From contig NC_013946.1 of assembly GCF_000024425.1 (NCBI RefSeq), positions 1,984,001-2,048,000 on the forward strand: a DNA stretch of 64,000 bases, read 5' to 3'. Shown here piece by piece: positions 51,337 to 61,454 of the stretch. This DNA is from Meiothermus ruber DSM 1279. GTDB lineage: Bacteria; Deinococcota; Deinococci; Deinococcales; Thermaceae. A program made the translations under genes and the position numbers. Every line of letters begins with the position of its first letter. The stretch's first letter is position 1. The notes beneath the pieces are model-generated. The model searched no databases and was not told where the DNA came from. It saw only the letters and a list, made by a program, of their open reading frames with translations.

Positions 51337-51573
51337 CCCCCTTTAGTTACATTAAGATGGAATCAGTTCATGGTATACCAAACTCGAATAAAAATTGTTT
51401 CACGCTGGCTTGTGGAATGCTCCGAGACCGGCCTGGGCTATATAGTCAAGTAATGTTTTTATAGGCCCAGCAAAGCATTATTTTGAACAACCCAGTTCCC
51501 GCGCCCAGGTTCATCTCAGCGTGTTTGTACTCAGTATAGTTTCACATCCCGCACTCTCATCGTTTTCAAATTT
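51337..51573. other. Non-coding phage left-end region
   Basis: AT-rich, with no convincing gene on either strand. It contains an imperfect hairpin CTGGGC-TATA/TATAGGCCCAG (51433-51470) and lies between the motif array and the transposase-site region. Confidence 0.5.
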
Positions 51574-51746
51574 GAAATTTATGTCGTTCCATTTTGAAAT
51601 CGTCTCGTTTTTCACAAAGTTCCGGATGGCCTCACTTTTTTCCACCCAGCACCCGCTTATTTTCGCGTCCCTATCGCACGTTTCCGCACGCTTCCGGTTG
51701 TTTCGGTTTCGCAACCCTTCTTTGAAATTTATATCGTAGCAATACA
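51574..51746 (-). repeat. Prophage left end with transposase-site-like repeats L1, L2, L3
   Basis: Read from 51746 leftward it begins TGTATTGCTACGATATAAA (Mu itself begins TGTATTG). L1 is 51737-51724, L2 51609-51596 (weaker), L3 51588-51574 (AACGACATAAATTTC). L2-L3 share the TTCAAAATG link seen between R1 and R2. L3 lies about 158-172 bp from the end, close to the L3 position in Mu. Confidence 0.75.
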
Positions 51747-51814
51747 GCGTCTGTGAGCCATGGCCGTGGCAGGGTGTGCCGGGTGGGAATCTCGCCCATT
51801 TTGGACACCGAAGG

Positions 51815-51860
51815 TGGGAAAAAGTGGGAAGTAGGTGGGAGATAGTGGTAAAAAGTGGGG
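51815..51860 (+). promoter_or_regulatory. MraZ-box array upstream of the dcw cluster
   Basis: TGGGA/TGGTA/TGGGG at 51815, 51825, 51836, 51846 and 51856, nearly all 10 bp apart. MraZ proteins bind direct repeats of TGGGN separated by 5 nt upstream of their own operon, so this is the expected autoregulatory site. A candidate -10 (TACATT 51870-51875 or TACAGT 51875-51880) follows; the -35 is unclear. Confidence 0.8.
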
Positions 51861-51956
51861 ATAGCGTGGTACATTACAGTCTAGAACAGCACCTCCGGTG
51901 GGAAACGCTCGTGGGGAGACGGGCTCAACAATCGAAACAGCGCAGGAGAACGCGGA

Positions 51957-52391
51957 ATGCCCTTCGGTGAATACCAGTATAGCCTCGATGACAAGGGTAG
52001 GGTGGTGATTCCACAGCCCTTCCGCTCGTTTATCGAGGATGGGGTGGTGATCACCCGGGGCCTCGAGGGCTGTCTCTACATGTACCCCCTGCTGGCCTGG
52101 AGCAATATCGAGCGCCAGCTACAGAACGTTCCGCTCATCGACCGGGAAGCCCAGGAGCTGGTGCGCTTCTTATACTCGGGGGCTCATAAAACCCAGATGG
52201 ACAACGCCTCGAGGGTGACCATTCCTCCACCTTTGCGCAAGTTTGCCGGCCTCGAGGACACCAACGAAGCCGTGGTGGTGGGCGCACCCACCCGCTTAGA
52301 GCTTTGGAGCGAGCAGCGCTGGTGGGCCGCCATCACCAAGTTTGTAGAGAATCCCACCACCCCCGAAGCCCTGCGCGGCCTGATTGGATGA
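51957..52391 (+). CDS. mraZ: Transcriptional regulator MraZ
   Basis: 144 residues, two SpoVT/AbrB-type halves (MPFGEYQYSLDDKGRVVIPQ and KTQMDNASRVTIPPPLRKFA). Ring-forming DNA-binding protein that controls the dcw operon it heads. ATG 51957 follows AGGAG. Only 210 bp separate it from the prophage end. Confidence 0.93.
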   Translation: MPFGEYQYSLDDKGRVVIPQPFRSFIEDGVVITRGLEGCLYMYPLLAWSNIERQLQNVPLIDREAQELVRFLYSGAHKTQMDNASRVTIPPPLRKFAGLEDTNEAVVVGAPTRLELWSEQRWWAAITKFVENPTTPEALRGLIG

Positions 52392-53565
<1,174 letters not shown>

Positions 53566-53569
<4 letters not shown>

Positions 53570-54981
53570 ACCAACTGGGCACCCACGAGCAGGCCACCCT
53601 TAACCGAGGCTGGGTGGTGCTATTGGCCATAGTGGCTTTTATGCTGGGGCTGGGGTATGGCTTTTATATCCTGTGGCACAACGCCCCAAGCCTGCTGCTA
53701 CGCCCCCCTACTGCCCAAGCCGCACCAGCGGTTCGCGGCCGTCTGGAGGCCGCCGATGGAACCCCCCTAGCCCTGAGCACGCCCCAGGAGACCCGGCTGT
53801 ATCCACTGGGACTCTCAGCAACCCAGTTGGTCGGTTTTGGCGAGCGCAGCGGGGGCAAGGGGCTTTCGGGCCTCGAGCTCGATCTGGAGCCCCTGCTGGC
53901 CCAGGGCCAGAACCTGCGCCTGACCATCGACCCCCAGGTGCAGGCCATCGCCGAGCAGGCCTTGTGGAAGGGCCTCGAGGCGGCCAAAGCCGACTGGGGT
54001 ACGGCGGTGGTTATGGAAAGCCAGACCGGCCGACTTTTAGCGGTGGCCAATGGCCCAGCCTTCGACCCCACGGCCCCCCGGGGCGATATTCGCAAGGACA
54101 TCGCCTGGCGCAACCACGCTTTTATGTATGCGCTCGAGCCGGGCTCAACCATCAAAGCCCTGACCGCTGCCGTGCTGCTGGAAGAAAACGTGGCCCGGCT
54201 GGACACCAAGGTCTATGCCCCCATGAGCCGGCGCGTGGCTGGCTGGACGATCAACGACGTGGTACGGCACCCCGAGACCCTCACCCTGAGCGAGGTGCTC
54301 AAGTACTCCTCGAATGTGGGCATCACCACCCTGGCCGAGCGAATTCCACCCAAGACCCTATTCGATTTCTTCAAGCAGCTACACTTTCTGGATGACCAGC
54401 TTCTTCCACCGTTGTCCTACCAGCCGCCAATTGCGGTGCAGATAGCCGCCCCCCAGGTGCGCCCTATACAGCGCTGGGGGCCTGCCGAGTACGCCAATGC
54501 CACCTTTGGGCAGGGTTTTCTGATTACCCCCCTGCACCTAACCGCTGCCTACAACGCCCTGGCCGCCGATGGTGTCTACCGCCAGCCCATCCTGTTCGAG
54601 GGCAACACCTCGCAAAGCAAGGCGGTCTTCCGACCGCAGGTGGCCCGTGCAATCCGCCAGGCCCTCACCCAGGGCATAACCGAGAACGCCAAGCTCCGCG
54701 GCTACACCCTGGGCGGCAAAACCGGTACCGCCCAGGTGGTGGTGAATGGCCGCTACAGCAGCAGTGTGTACACTGCCCTGTTCGCCGGCTTCATCCCCTC
54801 CGATACCCCACGCGTGACCGTGGTGGTCGCGCTGTACCATCCCAAGGGCAGCCGCATCCACGGAGCCCAGGTGGCCGCCCCCATCTACCGCGAGATTGCG
54901 GCCCGGCTCTTCGCGCTCTGGGGCGTTCCACCCCAGCCGCAGTTGGAAGCCTCGCCCAATACCAGTAAACTGGTTCATTGA
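53566..54981 (+). CDS. ftsI: Septal peptidoglycan transpeptidase (PBP, FtsI)
   Basis: 471 residues, shorter than E. coli FtsI because the non-catalytic N-terminal domain is small. One TM near residue 25 (VLLAIVAFMLGLGYGFYIL). Catalytic motifs: S-T-I-K with Ser194, S-S-N at 248-250, K-T-G-T from Lys385. TTG 53566 overlaps the ftsL stop as TTGA behind AAAGGAG, which decides the start. Confidence 0.94.
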
Positions 54982-55023
54982 TGTGCATCTTGTGTATGTT
55001 GAGCAAAACACTCATATGGGCTT

Positions 55024-56343
55024 ATGGTACCGTCCAACACTCCTAAGGAACTCCGCCCTGAATGGGTGGCCAGTCTGACCGGCGGCCAGGTGCACCCCGG
55101 TGCCTCGGTGGCCCACGACCTGCACTGGGACTCCCGCCAGGTTGGCCCGGGGGTGGCCTTTTTCGCCCTGCCGGGCGCCCGAACGCATGGGCGCGAGTTC
55201 GGTCAGCAGGCTGTGCAAGCCGGCGCCGCTTTCGTGGTCAGCGACCTGAACCACCCCGGTGCGGTGCAGGTGGCCAGGCCTGAGCGGGCCTTGCTGGCGG
55301 TTGGGCGGGCCTTGCGGGATCAGTTCAGGGGAAGCGTGCTGGCGGTAGGCGGCAGCTCGGGCAAGACCACCACCAAGGAATGCCTGGCCCAGGGGCTGGC
55401 CTGGCCGGCCCCGGAAGGCAATCTTAACAACGCCCCCGGCCTCACGCGCTTCTTTTTCCACCTGGAGCCGGCCGAAGGCTGTGTGGTGGAGCTGGGCATC
55501 GACCGGCTGCTGGAAATGGCCGAACTGACCTACCTGGCCCGACCCGATATCGGGGTGCTCACCGGCCTGGGCGTGGAGCATCTGGAAGGGCTGGGGAACC
55601 TCGAGAACGTCGTTCGGGAGGAAAGCTGGCTGTTGCAGGTCAGCCCCCTGCGGCTGGCCAGCGTGCAGGCCGCTGAGCTGCTGGACTTACCCAACCTGGT
55701 CACCTATGGCATCGAAGCCGGCGACTTCCGCGCCGAAGGGGTCGAGATGGGCCTCGAGGCCACCCGCTTCCGCTTCGAGGGAAAGGTTGTCCACCTCCCC
55801 TACCCCGGTGTGGGGCCGGTGATGGGGGCGCTGGCTGCGCTGGCCGTCGCCCGGATGCTGGACAAGCCCCTCGCCCAGACCATCGAGCGGCTGGCCGCCC
55901 TCCGGCTGCCCCCCGGCCGGATGCAGCGCCTGCGGCTGGGTGGTATCGACTTTATCCACGATGCCTACAACGCCAACCCCCTGTCGTTTAAGGCCGGAAT
56001 GGCGTTTTTACAGGCGCAGCCTGGCCGCAAGTGGCTGGTGCTGGGGCGCATGGCCGAGCTGGGCCAGGAAGCCTTAAAGCACCACCTCGAGGCCGCCCGG
56101 CTGGCTGCTGCCGTCAGCCCAAACCTGGTTTTCGTCGGCCCGTTTGCAAAACAGCAGGCCGCCGAAGCCGGTGGAACCGCCGTAGAAACCATCGAGGAGG
56201 CGGTGCAGTTGCTTTTTGGCAAAGTTCAACCCGGCGACCTGGTCTACCTCAAAGCCTCGCGCAGCGTGGGCCTCGAGCGCCTCCTGGAACTCTGGCCCCG
56301 AGAAAACAACCCGTCGGCACCGGCCGGAAAGGAGGGGGCATGA
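55024..56343 (+). CDS. murF: UDP-MurNAc-tripeptide D-alanyl-D-alanine ligase
   Basis: 439 residues. Adds D-Ala-D-Ala to the peptidoglycan precursor. ATP loop GGSSGKTTTKE, then GNLNNAPGLTRFF (the MurF version of the Mg/substrate loop), LGVEHLEGLGNLENV and HDAYNANPLS. It follows ftsI directly; murE is not between them. Its Shine-Dalgarno is weak, and the 42-bp gap to ftsI is the largest in this part of the cluster. Confidence 0.92.
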   Translation: MVPSNTPKELRPEWVASLTGGQVHPGASVAHDLHWDSRQVGPGVAFFALPGARTHGREFGQQAVQAGAAFVVSDLNHPGAVQVARPERALLAVGRALRDQFRGSVLAVGGSSGKTTTKECLAQGLAWPAPEGNLNNAPGLTRFFFHLEPAEGCVVELGIDRLLEMAELTYLARPDIGVLTGLGVEHLEGLGNLENVVREESWLLQVSPLRLASVQAAELLDLPNLVTYGIEAGDFRAEGVEMGLEATRFRFEGKVVHLPYPGVGPVMGALAALAVARMLDKPLAQTIERLAALRLPPGRMQRLRLGGIDFIHDAYNANPLSFKAGMAFLQAQPGRKWLVLGRMAELGQEALKHHLEAARLAAAVSPNLVFVGPFAKQQAAEAGGTAVETIEEAVQLLFGKVQPGDLVYLKASRSVGLERLLELWPRENNPSAPAGKEGA

Positions 56344-57137
56344 GGGCCGGACTGGCAGCCTGTGGCCTCTGGCTGGTAGCCTGCGCACCCCAGCCAGTTA
56401 CCCCACCCACCAGCACACCCATCCTGATTGAAGGGGGGGTGGTGGAAGGCCGGGTGGTGCGGGCCGGGGCGCTGCAACTGGCCCTGCCCAGTCCCACCCC
56501 CTGGGTGGCGCGCAGCGGCTCCACCCTCCTGGCCGCCTACCCCTTCCAGCTTTTGATCTATCAAGATGGCCTCATCCAGGAGAGCCAGCCGTTGCCGGGG
56601 GTTCCCGCTTTCGTGCGGGCCAAACCGCTCCCGCTGGTAGGCCTGGAAGACCGCCTCTTTGTGCCGGGGCTGGGCACCCTTCCCTACAAGGCCAAAGACG
56701 CGCTCTACACCAAAGAGGGCGTCTACTGGATCGACCAGCAGGGCCTCTACCTGGGGCGCCGCCTGCTGGCCGAAGGCCGGTTTAGCTTTCTGGCCGCCAG
56801 CGAGCGCTACGTGTACGCCTTTGGGCGTGAAGCCCTCCGCCTGCCCGATAACCTGCGGGTTCCTTTGCCCGCTGGCGTGCAGGCCGCCGTGGTGCAAGAC
56901 GACCTCTACGTGCTTACCTCCGAGGGAATTTACCGGCTAAGCCCGGAGGGGCTTCAACTGGGCTTCCGGGCCGGGGTGTACAAGGGCCTCGAGACCGACG
57001 GCACCTACCTCTACACGCTCGAGGCGGGCCGCCTGCGCACCCTGCAGCTTAACCTGGATACCGCCAACCGGTCGGAACCCCAAGCGCTTACGGCCTCTCT
57101 TGGCGTCCGGCCCCTTCTCGGTCAGGAGGTACCATGA
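56340..57137 (+). CDS. Lipoprotein of unknown function inside the dcw cluster
   Basis: 265 residues, not recognised. Lipobox WLVAC (Cys15) after a short signal. The mature part has repeated beta strands with aromatic endings (LYTKEGVYWIDQQGLYLG; ERYVYAFGREALRLP; DDLYVLTSEGIYRLSPEG; TDGTYLYTLEAGRLRTL), suggesting a beta-propeller-like or beta-sheet fold. Coupled by ATGA overlaps to both murF and mraY, so it is made together with wall enzymes and may act at the cell envelope. Confidence 0.8.
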   Translation: MRAGLAACGLWLVACAPQPVTPPTSTPILIEGGVVEGRVVRAGALQLALPSPTPWVARSGSTLLAAYPFQLLIYQDGLIQESQPLPGVPAFVRAKPLPLVGLEDRLFVPGLGTLPYKAKDALYTKEGVYWIDQQGLYLGRRLLAEGRFSFLAASERYVYAFGREALRLPDNLRVPLPAGVQAAVVQDDLYVLTSEGIYRLSPEGLQLGFRAGVYKGLETDGTYLYTLEAGRLRTLQLNLDTANRSEPQALTASLGVRPLLGQEVP

Positions 57138-58003
57138 ACACCCTCGCAGCGGCACTGCTCCTGAGCTGGTTCCTGGTGGGGCTTTGGATTACCCTCATGC
57201 AGTCGCTGCGGCTTGGCAAGCAGGTGCGGGCCGATGGGCCGCAAAGCCACCTGGCTAAGATGGGCACCCCCAGCATGGGCGGGGTGGCGTTTCTGCTGGC
57301 GGCTGGGGTTGTGTACGGCCTCTCGGGCGGCGATAAGTGGGCGGGGCTCTGGCTGCTGGTGCTGGGCATGGCCCTGCTGGGCTTAGCCGACGACCTGGCA
57401 GGTTCGCTGCGCCGCCCCCTGAGGGCCCGGGAGAAGCTGGTGGTGCAGGCGCTGATGAGCCTGATCTTCGCCGTATGGGCCGCGCGCCAGGTGCAGTACA
57501 CCCCCTACCCCGTGCTGGATGTTCTGATCTTTACGCTGGTGGTGATAGCCGCCTGCAACGCCTTCAACTTTACCGACGGGGTGGACGGGCTGCTGGCCAG
57601 CGTCACCACGGTCATACTGCTGCCCTTCGTGGGCCTGCCCATCGCCCAGGCTATGGTGGGGGCGCTGCTGGGCTTTTTGTGGCACAACGCCCCCAAGGCC
57701 ACGGTGTTTATGGGCGATACCGGCAGCATGGCCCTGGGCGCGCTGACCGCAGGGCTTTTCATCCTGGAGGGCAAGCTGTGGTGGCTGCCGCTGGCCGCGC
57801 TGATTCCGGTACTGGAGGTGCTCTCGGTGGTCATCCAGGTAAGCTATTTCCGCCGTACTGGAAAACGCTTCTTCCGCATGAGTCCGCTGCACCACCACTT
57901 CGAACTGTCCGGCTGGCCTGAGAGCAAGGTGGTCTTTCGCTTTGTCGTTGTCACCGCATTGTGCACAGCCCTGGCGGTGCACCTGTGGGGAGGATTGGGA
58001 TGA
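57134..58003 (+). CDS. mraY: Phospho-N-acetylmuramoyl-pentapeptide transferase
   Basis: 289 residues, about ten TM helices. Makes lipid I. Motifs: KMGTPSMGGVAF, GLADDLAG (Mg site), NFTDGVDGLL, and MSPLHHHFELSGW. A little shorter than the E. coli enzyme (360) with a trimmed N-terminus. ATGA overlap with the lipoprotein gene. Confidence 0.95.
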   Translation: MNTLAAALLLSWFLVGLWITLMQSLRLGKQVRADGPQSHLAKMGTPSMGGVAFLLAAGVVYGLSGGDKWAGLWLLVLGMALLGLADDLAGSLRRPLRAREKLVVQALMSLIFAVWAARQVQYTPYPVLDVLIFTLVVIAACNAFNFTDGVDGLLASVTTVILLPFVGLPIAQAMVGALLGFLWHNAPKATVFMGDTGSMALGALTAGLFILEGKLWWLPLAALIPVLEVLSVVIQVSYFRRTGKRFFRMSPLHHHFELSGWPESKVVFRFVVVTALCTALAVHLWGGLG

Positions 58004-59274
58004 GGCGGCTGGTATACGGGCTCGGTCGCAGTGGGCTGGGGGTGTTGGCCTACCTGCAGCGGCACGGCCTCTCCGCTTCTTTCTACGATGACAAGCTCAA
58101 GCCCGAGGAGGCTGAGCAGGCCTTAAGGCTGGGGTTTACCCTCGAGCCCAACCCCACCCCCGGCCTTTACGACCAGGTAATCGCCGCCCCTGGCGTCCCC
58201 ATCCAGCACCCCCGGCTGGCCGCGCTCAGGGAGGGAGGGGCCGAGGTGATCGGCGAGGCCGAGCTGGTCTACCGGCATTCGCAAACCCCGCTCATCGGCA
58301 TCACCGGCACCGCCGGCAAGACCAGTTGCACCCTATTCACCGGGCACTTTTTGCGGGCGCTGGGCTTCAAGGCGGTTGAAGGGGGTAACATCGATCCCCC
58401 CCTGGCCAGTGTGGTGGACGACGCCGAGGTGGTCGCGGCCGAGATGAGCAGTTTTCAGCTCGAGCGCGTCGTGCATTTCCGGCCCAGGGTGGCGGTACTC
58501 CTGCTGCTGGGGGTGGATCACCTGGATCGCCACGGCAGCCTCGAGGCCTACCACGCTGCCAAGCTCAATCTAATCAAGAACCTCACCGCTGAAGATGCCC
58601 TGGTCTACAACGCCAAAGACCCCAGAATTCTGGCAGGCATCGAGGGAAGCCCAGCCCGTCGCTACCCCTTTGAGCCGGCCAATAGCCCCCGCGAAACCAA
58701 TCTGAACGCCGCCCTGCAAGCAGCCCTGGCCTATGCCCAGATCGTCCAGCGCGAACAGCCAGGCCGAACCTGGGCAGTCGAACCCAGCGCACAGGGCCTG
58801 GCCCCGTACCGGGCCACCGCCCCCCAGCCCGAGGCCCGCTACGAGGTGTTTGCTCACATAGGGGGTTTGCAGTTCATCGACGACTCCATCGCCACCCGCC
58901 TCGACTCGGTACGCATGGCCCTGGAAGCGGCCCCCGGGCCGGTGGCCTGGATCCTGGGGGGTGTGGACAAAGGGGCACCATCCGCCGAACTCCTGGAGGT
59001 GGTGGCGCGCAAGGTGCGGTTGATTCTGGCGGTGGGTCGGGATGGCCCCCACCTGGCCGCGCCGCTTCGGGGGCAGGTGGAGGTGGTGGAAATCAGCGAG
59101 CCCGACGGGCGCAAGGCCCTGCGCGAAGCGGTGCTCGAGGCCCGCCGGCGGCTCACCACTGGCAGCGTGCTGCTGGCCCCCCTGGCCACCTCCTTCGACC
59201 AGTTCAAAGACTACAAGGAGCGCTCCAAGGTATTCCGGGAAGTGGTCATGGAGCTGGGAGGAAGCCATGGATAG
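58000..59274 (+). CDS. murD: UDP-MurNAc-L-alanine-D-glutamate ligase
   Basis: 424 residues. GLGRSGLGVLAYL at the N-terminus binds the UDP moiety; ATP loop GITGTAGKTSC; then EMSSFQLERV, LGVDHLDRHGSLEAYHAAK and WILGGVDKG. ATG 58000 overlaps the mraY stop; an earlier in-frame start lies in mraY. Confidence 0.94.
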   Translation: MRRLVYGLGRSGLGVLAYLQRHGLSASFYDDKLKPEEAEQALRLGFTLEPNPTPGLYDQVIAAPGVPIQHPRLAALREGGAEVIGEAELVYRHSQTPLIGITGTAGKTSCTLFTGHFLRALGFKAVEGGNIDPPLASVVDDAEVVAAEMSSFQLERVVHFRPRVAVLLLLGVDHLDRHGSLEAYHAAKLNLIKNLTAEDALVYNAKDPRILAGIEGSPARRYPFEPANSPRETNLNAALQAALAYAQIVQREQPGRTWAVEPSAQGLAPYRATAPQPEARYEVFAHIGGLQFIDDSIATRLDSVRMALEAAPGPVAWILGGVDKGAPSAELLEVVARKVRLILAVGRDGPHLAAPLRGQVEVVEISEPDGRKALREAVLEARRRLTTGSVLLAPLATSFDQFKDYKERSKVFREVVMELGGSHG

Positions 59275-60379
59275 CATCCTGCTTCTGGCCCAGCTCCTGC
59301 TGTTTGCCCTCTCGGCCCTGGGGGTGGCCACCTCCGACTGGATGCGGGCCGCCCCTGAGCAGCACAGCCTGGAGAACCTGCGCAACATCGCCCTCTCGCT
59401 GGCCCTGATGCTACTGGTCTCGCGCCTGCGCCCCCAGTGGGCCCTCCAGACGGCTCGGCCCATCTTTCTGCTATCGCTGGGGCTTTTGCTCGCCAACCTG
59501 CTGATAGGCTTTGGGCCGGGCAGCGAGCGTCGCTTTATCGACCTGCCCTTCACCTCGTTCAACATCCAGGCCTCGGAGCTGGCCAAGCTGGCGGTGGTGC
59601 TTTACCTGGCTGCCTTTTTCCACAACAAACCCACCGACTACCCCATCATCGGCCCCATCCTGGCCATCAGCCTGGCGGCCGGGCTGATCATCGCCTCCCC
59701 CGACCTGGACACCGGCCTGTTCGTGTTGCTCCTATCAGGCTTCTTGCTGATCGTCATCGGCGTGCCCTGGCGGCGCCTGCTGGCCATTGGGCTGGCGGCC
59801 TGGGTGCTGGCACTCTCGGTCTCGGGGCTATACCTGCACCGCTTCGAGAAGGTGCGCGACCGCTTCGAGGGCTGGAGCACCTACATCAGCGGGCGGGTTG
59901 ACGAGCTGAGCCCAGAGGTCATCCGGGGGCCGCTATACCAAATCACCCAGGCCCACAAAATCATCGTCAACGCCGGGCCGTTTGGGCAGGGGGTGGGTTC
60001 GCGCATGCCCAACCTGCCGGAGTCCCACAACGACTTTATCCTGGCCTCAATCATCTGGTCGGGGGGGTGGCTAGCGGGCTTTATGGTTTTGCTGGCCTGG
60101 TGGCTCATCCTGGCTCGAGGGCTGCAAATCGCCGCCAACCTGGAAGGCGCCCAAAGCGTGCTGGCCCTGGGTCTGACGCTGTACCTGGTGTTGCAAGCCG
60201 CCCTCAACATCGCCGCCGTGATCGGCACAGTACCCATCGGTGGCTCGCCGCTGCCCATGGTCAGCATGGGCGGCAACTCCATGCTGATGGCCGGGGTGGC
60301 TATGGGGCTCTTGCAGGCCCTCTCGAGGGAAGCCTTTGCCGGACAAAGCAAGACTCGCAAACAGGAGGCGCACCCATGA
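59267..60379 (+). CDS. ftsW: Septal peptidoglycan polymerase FtsW (SEDS)
   Basis: 370 residues, about ten TM helices. GSERRFIDLPFTSFNIQASELAKL and the later ITQAHKIIVNAGPFGQGVG, SHNDFILASIIWSGGWLAG, and PLPMVSMGGNSML are SEDS hallmarks (each longer motif named in pieces). Partner of FtsI. Overlaps murD by 8 nt. Confidence 0.93.
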   Translation: MDSILLLAQLLLFALSALGVATSDWMRAAPEQHSLENLRNIALSLALMLLVSRLRPQWALQTARPIFLLSLGLLLANLLIGFGPGSERRFIDLPFTSFNIQASELAKLAVVLYLAAFFHNKPTDYPIIGPILAISLAAGLIIASPDLDTGLFVLLLSGFLLIVIGVPWRRLLAIGLAAWVLALSVSGLYLHRFEKVRDRFEGWSTYISGRVDELSPEVIRGPLYQITQAHKIIVNAGPFGQGVGSRMPNLPESHNDFILASIIWSGGWLAGFMVLLAWWLILARGLQIAANLEGAQSVLALGLTLYLVLQAALNIAAVIGTVPIGGSPLPMVSMGGNSMLMAGVAMGLLQALSREAFAGQSKTRKQEAHP

Positions 60380-60419
60380 GGTTGCACAAGCCCTCTGTAC
60401 CACCCACTCGAGGAGGCGC

Positions 60420-61454
60420 ATGGTGATCGTTACCGGCGGCGGCACCGGCGGCCATCTCTATCCGGGGCTGGCGGCGGCGCGGGCCCTGCTGGCCGCCGGC
60501 GAACCGGTGACCTATGTGGGGGCCCTGGGGGGCCTCGAGGAGCGGGTGCTCCCGGAATCCAGGCTGCCGTATCGGCTCATCCCGGCCGGCAAACTCTCGC
60601 GCGAGGCGCTGCGTCCGGGTGAGGGGGTGAAGGTGCTGCGGGGCCTTTGGCAGGCCCGGCGGGTGGTGCGGGAGCTGCGGCCCCGGGCGGTGCTCTCTAT
60701 GGGCGGTTACGCGGGCTTTCCGGTGGCTTTCGTGGCCGCACTGCTGGGCATTCCCATGGTAATTCACGAGCAAAACGCCAGGCTGGGACTGGCCAACCGC
60801 ATCCTGGCCCGGCTGGCCCGGCGGGTCACCCTCTCCACGCCCATACCACTGGAGCCCCGGCTGGCCGCCAAAAGCCAGGTGGTGGGATACCCGGTGCGCG
60901 AGGAAAAACACAGCCCGGCCGAGGCTCGAGCCGCCCTGGGGCTAGATCCCACACGCCCCACCATCCTGATTCTTGGCGGCAGCCAGGGCAGCAAGGAGCT
61001 CAACGAACAACTGCCCCAGCGGCTCTATCCCCTCCTGGGCGCGTGGCAGGTTCTGCACCAGTGCGGGGTGCGTTGGGAGGGCGAGCTCAAGGCCCGGGAG
61101 CGGGCGCACTACTTTGTGCGCGGCTATGTGGATAGCGCGCTGGCCTGGAGCGCCGCCGATTTTGCCATCACCCGCGGGGGGGCTGGCACCTTATCGGAAG
61201 CGGCCTTCCACCAGGTACCGGTGCTGGGCGTACCGCTGCCACGCCACCTGGACGGGGGGGCGCAATGGGCCAACGTGGGCTTTTATGCCGAGCGGGGCGC
61301 GGCCCGGCTGCTTCACTCCTGGGATCAGTTCGAGGCCGAGCTTAATGCTTTGCTCGACCCCTCCACGCGGGCCCACATCCGCGATAGACTCAAGGGGTTG
61401 TCGCCAGCCGGAGCCGCCGAACGGCTGGCCCGGATTGTCTTGGAGGTAGCGTGA
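60420..61454 (+). CDS. murG: UDP-GlcNAc transferase MurG (lipid II synthesis)
   Basis: 344 residues. N-terminal VTGGGTGGHLYPGLA, GGYAGFPVAFVAALL, HEQNARLGLANRI; C-terminal nucleotide domain ILGGSQGSKELNEQL and ITRGGAGTLSEAAFHQVPVL. ATG 60420 follows CGAGGAGG; a longer frame overlaps ftsW. Confidence 0.95.
   Translation: MVIVTGGGTGGHLYPGLAAARALLAAGEPVTYVGALGGLEERVLPESRLPYRLIPAGKLSREALRPGEGVKVLRGLWQARRVVRELRPRAVLSMGGYAGFPVAFVAALLGIPMVIHEQNARLGLANRILARLARRVTLSTPIPLEPRLAAKSQVVGYPVREEKHSPAEARAALGLDPTRPTILILGGSQGSKELNEQLPQRLYPLLGAWQVLHQCGVRWEGELKARERAHYFVRGYVDSALAWSAADFAITRGGAGTLSEAAFHQVPVLGVPLPRHLDGGAQWANVGFYAERGAARLLHSWDQFEAELNALLDPSTRAHIRDRLKGLSPAGAAERLARIVLEVA

Larger units (their letters stand above)
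18681..51746 (-). mobile_element. Mu-like transposable prophage, about 33 kb, transcribed right to left
   Basis: Proposed ends are TGT at 18681 and ACA at 51746. The inward sequences match as TGTNNNGCNACGA then NATAAANTTCAAA, and the right one begins TGTATTG exactly as the Mu left end does. Gene order is that of Mu: repressor, cro/ner-like, transposase A, ATPase B, early genes, terminase, portal, MuF, protease, capsid, sheath, tube, tape measure, baseplate, fibre. Host rnpB lies to the left and the dcw promoter to the right. The 5 bp outside each end (CCAAA, GCGTC) are not a duplication. Transposase A is split by an IS, so the prophage is probably not mobile as it stands. Confidence 0.88.

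Noticed and set aside
55012-55581. 189-residue minus-strand frame over murF
   Set aside because: Antisense shadow with no start signal; murF motifs are clear on the plus strand.
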